Assembly: GCA_945882655.1 (NCBI GenBank)
Contig: CAMCWL010000002.1
Location: 1-55,883, forward strand
Direction of reading: 5' to 3'
DNA: 55,883 nt
Origin: Opitutus sp. GAS368
GTDB lineage: Bacteria > Verrucomicrobiota > Verrucomicrobiia > Opitutales > UBA953
This document shows positions 31,476 through 39,068 of the stretch, piece after piece. The notes below the pieces were generated by a model. That model was not told where the DNA came from, did not search any database, and saw only the letters and a list, made by a program, of their open reading frames with translations. The first letter of the stretch is position 1; each line of letters begins with the position of its first letter. A program made the translations under genes and the position numbers.

Positions 31476-32854
31476 GCGATCTCAGGCCCGGGATCGAGTT
31501 CCGGCCATTGCAGGAGTTTACGATGGAGGGTGCGACGAGAGATCCCCATCAGCTCCGCGGCCCGCGTACGGTTGCCCGCAGCGGCAGCCAAAGCCTGCTT
31601 CAAGAGCTGTTTCTCGTTCTGCTCCCGATCAAGAATATTGCCTCCGGCCGAGGGCAGGGCGGAGACCGCGATGGTCGTGGCGGAGAGTTGCGTGAATCGC
31701 GGATCGAGGTCACCGGCGGCAACCGTCTTACCCGAACGGAGGACGGCGAGATTCTCGCAAGCATTACGGAGCTCGCGGATATTCCCAGGCCAAGGATAGC
31801 GAACGAGCACGGCGAGTGCTTCCGGTGATAGCTTGGCCGCGGCGACCGAGTTCTCCTTGGCGAAGCGCTCGAGATAATGCGAAAGGAGCAGTGGGACGTC
31901 ATCCTGGCGCTCACGCAGGGGCGGTAAGCGCAGCGGGACGACGGACAGACGATAGAAGAGATCTTCGCGGAACTTCCCCTCCTTGACCATCTGCTGAAGG
32001 TCGCGATTGGTCGCACAGACCAACCGAAGATCGAGGCCGATCGGACGATGTGAACCGAGGCGCTCGACGGAGCGAGTCTCTAAGAAGCGCAGGAGCTTGA
32101 CCTGAGTGGTGGCATCGATTTCCCCGATTTCGTCGAGGAAGAGGGTGCCGCCATCTGCCGATTCGAAGCGACCTACGCGGCGTTCGTTCGCGCCGGTGAA
32201 GGCGCCCTTCTCGTGACCGAATAATTCGGACTCGAGCAGGTTAGCAGGGATCGCGGCACAATGCACCGCCATGAAAGGTCCTTTCGCGCGCTGGCTCGCC
32301 TGATGAATCATCTGAGCGAAGAGCTCCTTGCCCGTGCCGGTCTCGCCAAGCAGGAGGATGGTGGCATTAGACGAAGCGACCGAACGCACCTGTTCGATCG
32401 AACGCTGGAGGGCGGCGGAGGAGCCGACGATTTCGCTCAGCGAAAACTTGCGGTCGAGGCGGGCCTTGAGCGTGACGACTTCTTTCTCCGTGGTGCGGGC
32501 CTTCAGCCCGCGATCAAGAACGAGCTCCACCTGACGCAGGTCTACGGGCTTCTGGAAGAACCAATAGGCCCCGAGACTCATCGCCTTCACCGCGGTGTCC
32601 ACATCGCCGTAGGCAGTCATCATAATGCAGACGGGCTGGTTGGGCAGCTTGAGCGCGCGGTCGATGACCGCCATACCGTCTTCGCCCGCCATGCGGAGAT
32701 CCGTGAGCACCGCATCGGGCGGGACGTCCTGCATAAGGCGCGCCGCTTCCGCGGCGTCCTTGGCCACGAAAGTCTCATAGCGATCTTCCAGTGCCGCGCG
32801 CAGTCCTTCGCGGATATTCTTCTCGTCGTCGACGATGAGCACCGTGGGTTTCAT
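31472..32854 (-). CDS. Sigma-54-dependent NtrC-family response regulator
   Basis: Receiver TVLIVDDEKNIREGL; AAA+ LLLGETGTGKE, GAFTGA loop, DGGTLFLDEIGE; Fis-type HTH NRTRAAELMGISRRTLHRKL. Confidence 0.95.
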   Translation of the reverse strand: MKPTVLIVDDEKNIREGLRAALEDRYETFVAKDAAEAARLMQDVPPDAVLTDLRMAGEDGMAVIDRALKLPNQPVCIMMTAYGDVDTAVKAMSLGAYWFFQKPVDLRQVELVLDRGLKARTTEKEVVTLKARLDRKFSLSEIVGSSAALQRSIEQVRSVASSNATILLLGETGTGKELFAQMIHQASQRAKGPFMAVHCAAIPANLLESELFGHEKGAFTGANERRVGRFESADGGTLFLDEIGEIDATTQVKLLRFLETRSVERLGSHRPIGLDLRLVCATNRDLQQMVKEGKFREDLFYRLSVVPLRLPPLRERQDDVPLLLSHYLERFAKENSVAAAKLSPEALAVLVRYPWPGNIRELRNACENLAVLRSGKTVAAGDLDPRFTQLSATTIAVSALPSAGGNILDREQNEKQLLKQALAAAAGNRTRAAELMGISRRTLHRKLLQWPELDPGPEIA

Positions 32855-32858
32855 GGGC

Positions 32859-33899
32859 TTAGGCTTCGGAAGAGGTCTGATGGTTCGCCGCACCCCAGGC
32901 GCGGGCGGCTTTCTCCGCCAAAGCGATGCGGGCGCGGTCGACCTCAGCCAGACGGGCCTTGAGGTTCGCGTTGGAAACGCGTGCGAGGTCATCCAGGTCG
33001 CACAGGTAAGTGCCATCGAGCCCATGGACACCGGAGGCAAAATTACGCGGCACGCCAAGGTCAACGAGCAGAAGAGGGCGGCCCGCCCGGCGGCCAGCGA
33101 TCTCGCGGAGTGAGACCGCGTCGAGCAAAGCGCGCTCTACGGTCGCGCAGCCTACGATCACATCATGTGCGTGCGCCTGACGTAACGCGTCGGCCAGCGT
33201 GAGCGAAGCTCCGGAGAATTCCTCCGCGAGGGTGCGGGCGTTGTCGAACGTGCGCGAGGCGACGGAAATCTGGGAGGCGCCGCGGGAGACGAGCGCTTGG
33301 ACGACCTGACGGCCGACATCGCCCGTGCCAAGCACGAGTACCCGAGCCTCGGCAAGCGAGCCGAAGACGCGCAGGGCGAGATCGACGGCGACATTTCCGA
33401 GACTCACCTGTCCTTGTGAGATGCCAGTGTTGGTGCGCGCCCAGGCGCCTGCCTGGAAGGCGCGCTGGAAGACGCGGTTGAGCACCGGGCCGGTCATCCC
33501 TCGCGCGAGCGCGTCGGCGTAGGCATCCTTAACTTGCCCAGCGATCTCGACTTCACCGACCATCTGAGACTCAAGTCCGGAGACCACGGAGAAGAGGTGT
33601 TCGACGGCCTGTAAGCCGGGGACTGGGCGCAAGTGCTGATCGAGCACGGCCGCAGACGCACCGGTCGCTTTAAGCAGCGCGCTACGTACATGCAGGGCGG
33701 CGGCTTCGTCACCGACCGCGTAAGCCTCGAGACGATTGCAGGTCGCAAGCAGCACCGCCTCGGCGAGGCCTGCTTCGCGTGCGGCCGCGTAGAAAACCTC
33801 CGCGCCGCCAGCGGGGACGGTGAACGTCGCGCGTTCGTCGAGTCCGGCGGTGCGGTGGGTAGCGCTGAGCGCCACCAGATTACGGGCGCGGTCGCTCAT
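32859..33899 (-). CDS. hemA: Glutamyl-tRNA reductase (short form)
   Basis: LLATCNRLEAYA (catalytic Cys), GLESQMVGEVEIAGQVKDAY, VLVLGTGDVGRQVVQAL, LLVDLGVPRN. Confidence 0.93.
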   Translation of the reverse strand: MSDRARNLVALSATHRTAGLDERATFTVPAGGAEVFYAAAREAGLAEAVLLATCNRLEAYAVGDEAAALHVRSALLKATGASAAVLDQHLRPVPGLQAVEHLFSVVSGLESQMVGEVEIAGQVKDAYADALARGMTGPVLNRVFQRAFQAGAWARTNTGISQGQVSLGNVAVDLALRVFGSLAEARVLVLGTGDVGRQVVQALVSRGASQISVASRTFDNARTLAEEFSGASLTLADALRQAHAHDVIVGCATVERALLDAVSLREIAGRRAGRPLLLVDLGVPRNFASGVHGLDGTYLCDLDDLARVSNANLKARLAEVDRARIALAEKAARAWGAANHQTSSEA

Positions 33900-34753
33900 C
33901 GGGACGAGGGCAGCGAAAGATAGAGCGCGATCAGCGCCGGGATGAAGGCGAGCAGGGAAGCGCGCGCGAAGGAAGCGCCCGGCAGACGTTGACGTCGGCG
34001 GTGCACGACGATCCAGAAACAGGCGAGCCAAGTGATGAGGGCCGCGATGAGCTTCGGAGCAGCGACGAGCGCGAGGTCGCGCTGAGCCCAATCGGTCGCG
34101 CCAATGACCAAGGAAAGTCCGAGGAGCCAGACCGCCGCACCCATCAGCTGAGCGCCGATGCGATCGAGCGGAACCAGCGCGGGCAGCAGAGCGTAGATTC
34201 CGCCGAACTGATGCCGCGCGAGGGCGCGATCCTGCAGGAGATAAGCGGCGGAGTTGAGCGCCTGGGCACCCAGTACGCAGTACGCAAGGATCGCGGCCCC
34301 CACATGGATGGCGATGAGCGGCTTACCGGTCTTGTCCAAGCCTGGGTGTTCGACGACGCCGAGAAAAGCCGCCGCCACGAGGCACAACGCGGTCGTGCCC
34401 GCGATTGCCCAAGTCGGCAGACGATGGTTAAACGTCAGGTCGAGAAAGAGGGCCAAGCCCGACACGCCCCACGCAATCGAGAGTAGCACCTCCGCCGCAC
34501 TCGCGATGGGCAGGGAATTCGTGCGCAGCCCTTGGTAGGCGAGCATCGTGGTGAGCAGAACCCATCCGCCACGGAGCAACCAGAGGCCGGAGGCCTGTAA
34601 TTTTCCGGAGGCGTCCTTGGGAGCCAGTGTATCGAGCAAGGCGGCAGCCACAAAGACCGCTGCACAGCCCAACAGGCAGTCCCGGGCGAGGGGATGGGCG
34701 GCGAGTTCGGCGGCCACGGGGAGCATGGGTTGAGATAAGGGTAGGTGTGACAT
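33896..34753 (-). CDS. HemX/CcsA-like cytochrome c assembly-family membrane protein
   Basis: Multi-TM with IAIHVGAAILAYCVLGAQALNSAAYLLQD; directly upstream of hemA. Confidence 0.82.
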   Translation of the reverse strand: MSHLPLSQPMLPVAAELAAHPLARDCLLGCAAVFVAAALLDTLAPKDASGKLQASGLWLLRGGWVLLTTMLAYQGLRTNSLPIASAAEVLLSIAWGVSGLALFLDLTFNHRLPTWAIAGTTALCLVAAAFLGVVEHPGLDKTGKPLIAIHVGAAILAYCVLGAQALNSAAYLLQDRALARHQFGGIYALLPALVPLDRIGAQLMGAAVWLLGLSLVIGATDWAQRDLALVAAPKLIAALITWLACFWIVVHRRRQRLPGASFARASLLAFIPALIALYLSLPSSR

Positions 34754-34823
34754 TTTGGCAAACCCTCAAGACGTCCTGTTTTCTTGCGGCCGAGGGCAGG
34801 GGTGGGCTAGGTTGACTATTCTT

Positions 34824-35279
34824 ATGGCCCACGACCTCTACGACCTTACCCAGCACCCTCCCCGCAGCCCCCGTGTCCGCCTGGGCGGCTTGGTTATCCT
34901 TCCTCGGATGATCGACAAAGCACGCGCCACCAAGGCCGGGAAAAATGGCGAATATAACTACGCGTGCCCACTGGATGCCAACGTCCTGGACTTCCTTGGC
35001 GTCGAAGCAAACGCACTTAAGGCACAGATTGACAACGGCTTAGGTGATGGTGAAATCCTTGTTTGGCTGATGGCCAATGCAAAGAAGCCCCGTACGGCCC
35101 AGGAAATCGCTGCTTTCAGCGCCTACCACGAACAGCGGGCCCCCAGCTCTCCTGGAAGCCGTGCTAAGATGACTGACTACCAGTCCTCAACCCCAGCCGG
35201 TGCCAAGCGTGATGACATCACCACCTGGTTCGACGTGCTCGACCTAGACGATCACCAGAGCTTCGGCGGTAAGGTATAA
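34824..35279 (+). CDS. DUF5069-like protein
   Basis: DLTQHPPRSPRVRLGGLVILPRMIDKARA...YNYACPLDANVLDFLG pattern of DUF5069. Confidence 0.72.
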   Translation: MAHDLYDLTQHPPRSPRVRLGGLVILPRMIDKARATKAGKNGEYNYACPLDANVLDFLGVEANALKAQIDNGLGDGEILVWLMANAKKPRTAQEIAAFSAYHEQRAPSSPGSRAKMTDYQSSTPAGAKRDDITTWFDVLDLDDHQSFGGKV

Positions 35280-35282
35280 CCC

Positions 35283-35747
35283 GTGGCGAAGGTCGGACAG
35301 CCCCGCCGCGTGCTCCTCGTCTGCATGGGCAACATCTGTCGGTCTCCGACCGCTGAGGCTGTACTGAGGGCCAAAGCGAGGCAGGCCGGGTTGACCATCG
35401 AGTTTGATTCCGCCGGCACGGAAAGCTACCACATCGGCGACCCTCCTGACCCTCGCTCGGTGCAGCACGCGAAGGAGCGTGGCTACGACCTATCAGGACT
35501 CCGCGCGCGGCAGGTACATGCCGATGATTTTCACTCGTTCGACCTCATCCTCGCCGCGGATGAACTCAACTTGCATGAACTTCGGCGGCGTTGTCCACGG
35601 GAGCAACAGGGACGACTTCGCTTATTCCTAGATGACGTCGCTTTGCCAGATCCCTATTACGGCGAAAGCGACGGTTTTGAAAAAGTGTTGGATTTAGTCG
35701 AAAAACAGGCGGTTTTACTGATGTCACGCTGGTCTCGTCCGAACTGA
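35283..35747 (+). CDS. Low-molecular-weight protein tyrosine phosphatase
   Basis: VLLVCMGNICRSPTAEAVLR P-loop; LPDPYYGESDGFEKVLDLVE. Confidence 0.94.
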   Translation: MAKVGQPRRVLLVCMGNICRSPTAEAVLRAKARQAGLTIEFDSAGTESYHIGDPPDPRSVQHAKERGYDLSGLRARQVHADDFHSFDLILAADELNLHELRRRCPREQQGRLRLFLDDVALPDPYYGESDGFEKVLDLVEKQAVLLMSRWSRPN

Positions 35748-35781
35748 ATGATTGCCGAGCCCGCGCGGGCGGCGTTGGATG

Positions 35782-36147
35782 ATGGCACCGATGTATCAAG
35801 TGAACTTCAGCGACCAAGCGATGCGCGAGCTCGGGAAGCTACCCACCTTGGAGCAGATGGATGTCGTCGAGGCGTTCACTTCGCTCACGCCGGAAGAACT
35901 CCTGCGCGGCAGCACCGAACTCGGCACGGTCCGTCGCGGCGGTCACACTTACCACCGGCTCCGCGTCGGCGAATTCCGCATTTACTTCGAAGCCAGCGAA
36001 GGATTCCTGATGGCCAACTACGTCCTGCATAAACACACCTACGCCGACTTCGCCTTCCGCTCCCATCTCCCCTTTCCCGAGGACGAAGCCCGCATCGAAC
36101 AAGAAGGCGGCTTCTGGAAATACCTCGACGAAACCCCGAAGCCCTAA
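35782..36147 (+). CDS. RelE/ParE-superfamily-like small protein, no recognisable antitoxin partner
   Basis: MYQVNFSDQAMRELGKLP...GTVRRGGHTYHRLRVGEFRIYFE resembles the RelE fold core. Start 35782 or 35791. Confidence 0.6.
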   Translation: MAPMYQVNFSDQAMRELGKLPTLEQMDVVEAFTSLTPEELLRGSTELGTVRRGGHTYHRLRVGEFRIYFEASEGFLMANYVLHKHTYADFAFRSHLPFPEDEARIEQEGGFWKYLDETPKP

Positions 36148-36149
36148 TC

Positions 36150-37034
36150 GTGACCACTCCCCCCGTAAAACCCCAATATTCCTCACCAGAAGAGGCTGCC
36201 CGTATCTACCTGCTGCCCAACCTCTTCACGGCGGGCAACATGCTCTGTGGGTTCCTGGCGATTAAGAACTGCATTGAGGCACGGTTTACTTCCCTGACCG
36301 CCGACGGCCGGGCTGATCATTATATTATGGCGGTCTGGTTCATCCTTTTCGCCTGTGTTTGCGATCTGTTTGACGGACGCGTCGCCCGAGCCACCAAGCG
36401 GGAATCGCTCTTCGGAGCCGAGTTCGACTCCATCGCGGACACGGTCTCGTTTGGCGTCGCCCCGGCGCTCATGGCCTGCTTCCTGGTCATCAAGCCTGAG
36501 GTCACCGAGAACGTCCAGCTGATCACCTGGCTGCTGGCTTTCATCTATCTCCTGTGCGCGGGCGTGCGTCTGGCGCGTTTTAACGTCCTCACCAACCCGC
36601 TCGTCCCAGGAAATGAGAAACGGGCCGCTGGGGGCGATTTCGTAGGCCTTCCGTCGCCAGCAGCCGCTGGGATGATCGCTTCACTGGTCTTGGTCTTGTC
36701 CAAGATAATGGAAGCGGAAGGACCCCTCGAAGTGGCCGTCCAGGCCTGGTCGTGGACCCTCCTTCCTTTGATGCTAATCATCTCTTTCCTGATGGTCAGC
36801 AATGTCCGGTTCCCGAGCTTTAAGAAGCTGGATTGGACCGCGCGGGCGCGTACCCGCGGTTTCATCCTGATCATCATCATCGGTGCGGTGGTGTTCCGTT
36901 ATCCCCAGTATTCCTTCCCGGCCATCTTCCTCGGCTATATCAGCTTTAGTATCTTCCGTCATATCTTCCTCCTCAAAAAGAGTGAGATGGACCCGGCGCC
37001 CGACGACGATGATGAGCCGGTGTCCAAGGTGTGA
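36150..37034 (+). CDS. pssA: CDP-diacylglycerol-serine O-phosphatidyltransferase
   Basis: LPNLFTAGNMLCGFLAI, DLFDGRVARATKRESLFGAEFDSIADTVSFGVAPA (CDP-alcohol phosphotransferase motif). Confidence 0.93.
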   Translation: MTTPPVKPQYSSPEEAARIYLLPNLFTAGNMLCGFLAIKNCIEARFTSLTADGRADHYIMAVWFILFACVCDLFDGRVARATKRESLFGAEFDSIADTVSFGVAPALMACFLVIKPEVTENVQLITWLLAFIYLLCAGVRLARFNVLTNPLVPGNEKRAAGGDFVGLPSPAAAGMIASLVLVLSKIMEAEGPLEVAVQAWSWTLLPLMLIISFLMVSNVRFPSFKKLDWTARARTRGFILIIIIGAVVFRYPQYSFPAIFLGYISFSIFRHIFLLKKSEMDPAPDDDDEPVSKV

Positions 37035-37093
37035 ATAGTCCGTGAAGGAATGGTTGGTTTGACCTCATGTGAACAACCAAGGACTTATTCACC
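37030..37093. promoter_or_regulatory. Candidate DnaA-box-like cluster / inverted repeat upstream of dnaN
   Basis: TGTGAATAG (37030-37038), TGTGAACAA (37068-37076), TTATTCACC (37085-37093): each 8/9 to TTWTNCACA on one strand, with paired arms GTGAATAGTCC...TGGTTG / CAACCA...GGACTTATTCAC. Confidence 0.35.
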
Positions 37094-37283
37094 CCGGACA
37101 CACAGCTGGTCTAGCCGCCGATAAGACCGCTCATCAGGGGCTTGCGGAACTGTACACGGGATTCCGACACCTACTGATGCTACTGGTATTTATAAATGAA
37201 GAGTAACTAGATACAGAGAGTCCCGGTATGTGGGCAATGAGGGGTTGCCTCACCCCCTGCCTGTCCTCAATTCTTCGGTCATC

Positions 37284-38411
37284 ATGAAGTTCAAGGTTAA
37301 CCGAAATCACTTTTTCAACGGTCTCTCCAGCGTCACCAACGTCGTCGGTAACCGCGCGACGATGCCGATCCTCCAAAACGTACTCATCGAAGCAGAAGGC
37401 GACACCATCACGCTGACCACCACCAACCTCGATCTTGGTATCTGCTGCCGCATCAAGGCTTCAGTCTCTTCACCTGGCCGAATCACCCTGCCGGTTAAGA
37501 AACTCGTCCCCATCATCCGCGCTCTCTCGAGCAGCGACACCGTCGTGGAACTCACGGGCAAAGACCGCGTGAAGATTACCTCGGGAAGTTCGGTCTTCCA
37601 GATTGCCGGCCTGCCCGCGGACCAGTTCCCGCCCATTTCCAATTTCACCGGACAGCCAACCATCTCGATCAATCAAGATGACCTCGGCGACATGCTCCGC
37701 AAAGTCAGCTACGCCCAGTCCTCCGATGAAAACCGTTACATCCTCAACGGCGTTTTCTTTGAATTTGCAGAAGGTAAGCTCACCGTCGTCGCCACGGATG
37801 GTCGCCGCCTCGCAAAATGTGAACGCAAGATTGCTGGCAGCGACAAGACTCTCGCCCTCATCCTGCCAGCCCGCACCATCATCGAACTGATGCGCCTGCT
37901 GAAGTCTGGCGGCGAAGCCCACGTCTCGCACAACGAACGCCAGGTAGGCTTCACCATCGACATCCCGAAGAACGAGGAAGGCCTCGTAGACCGCATCCAG
38001 CTCGTCTCCAAGGTCGTCGAAGGCAACTACCCGAACTACCGCCAAGTCATCCCGAAAGAAGCAGGCTCCAAGGTCCGCCTCGAACGGGAGAAGCTTCTCG
38101 AAAGCGTCAATCGTGCCGCGCTCATGACCGACGATCGCAACAATACGATTCGCATGACGGTCTCAAAGAAATCCCAGAATCTTGAAATCTCCGCGAAATC
38201 CGAAAGCGGCGAAGCGCACGAACCCATCGCCGTGAAGTACGAAGGCCCGGAAGTGAACATCGCTTTCAATCCGCAGTACATCACCGACCCGCTCAAGGCC
38301 CTGACCGAGGACGAAATCGATTTCGAATTCAAGGACGAGATGTCCCCTGGCGTCATCCGCGGATTGAAGGACGACTTCCTCTGCGTCGTGATGCCTCAGC
38401 GCATCTCGTAA
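37284..38411 (+). CDS. dnaN: DNA polymerase III beta clamp
   Basis: MKFKVNRNHFFNGLSSVTNVVGNRATMPILQNVLIEA, three-domain clamp, C-terminal CVVMPQRIS. Confidence 0.97.
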   Translation: MKFKVNRNHFFNGLSSVTNVVGNRATMPILQNVLIEAEGDTITLTTTNLDLGICCRIKASVSSPGRITLPVKKLVPIIRALSSSDTVVELTGKDRVKITSGSSVFQIAGLPADQFPPISNFTGQPTISINQDDLGDMLRKVSYAQSSDENRYILNGVFFEFAEGKLTVVATDGRRLAKCERKIAGSDKTLALILPARTIIELMRLLKSGGEAHVSHNERQVGFTIDIPKNEEGLVDRIQLVSKVVEGNYPNYRQVIPKEAGSKVRLEREKLLESVNRAALMTDDRNNTIRMTVSKKSQNLEISAKSESGEAHEPIAVKYEGPEVNIAFNPQYITDPLKALTEDEIDFEFKDEMSPGVIRGLKDDFLCVVMPQRIS

Positions 38412-38423
38412 GTTTAGGAACGA

Positions 38424-39068
38424 TCAAAGACCAAGATCGTCGCAGTCTGGAAGCGATTTGATGCGCTCCAGAATGCGGCGGGATGCTTCGATGGAGCGAT
38501 CAGCATGGTCGCTACCAGGATCATATTCGGCCGGTTGCATCGCCTGGCCGAAACGAACGCGGATTCGGGCCGAGCCAAGCGGAAAGTTGGCACCGCGCGG
38601 CAGCATATCCCGGGCACCACGGATATGAATCGGGACCACCGGTACGCCGGACCGACAGGCTAACAGCCCGGCACCCGCCTTAGGGGCAGCGATGACGCCG
38701 TCTTGGCTGCGGGTGCCCTCGGGGAAGATCAGGAGGCCTTCGCCGTCCTTCAGGGCGGCCAAGGCGGATCGAATGGCACCGATATCCGCTTCTCCGCGGT
38801 CGACGGGAATCGAATGGCAGGCCTGGATCACGAAGCCGAAGAGCGGGTTATCGAAGAGCGTACGACGAGCGATGAACGAAATCTCGCGTGGCAGACTTGA
38901 GCCGATCAAGGGCGGGTCGAGCATGCTCTGGTGATTGGAAGCGAAGAGACAGGCGCCATTAGGCACGTTCTCCCAGCCTTCGACCTCCAGGGTGGAAAAG
39001 ACTTCGATGAACGACCGCGCACCGTGGTAGACGGCTTTGTAGATCAGGTTCTTCGAATCGAGAATCAT
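38424..39068 (-). CDS. plsC: 1-acyl-sn-glycerol-3-phosphate acyltransferase
   Basis: ASNHQSMLDPPLIG (HX4D-like NHQSMLD), IFPEGTRSQDG. Confidence 0.92.
   Translation of the reverse strand: MILDSKNLIYKAVYHGARSFIEVFSTLEVEGWENVPNGACLFASNHQSMLDPPLIGSSLPREISFIARRTLFDNPLFGFVIQACHSIPVDRGEADIGAIRSALAALKDGEGLLIFPEGTRSQDGVIAAPKAGAGLLACRSGVPVVPIHIRGARDMLPRGANFPLGSARIRVRFGQAMQPAEYDPGSDHADRSIEASRRILERIKSLPDCDDLGL

Noticed and set aside
33900-34091. N-terminal extension of the hemA ORF
   Set aside because: Overlaps hemX coding sequence; GluTR homology begins at MSDRARNLVALSATHRT.
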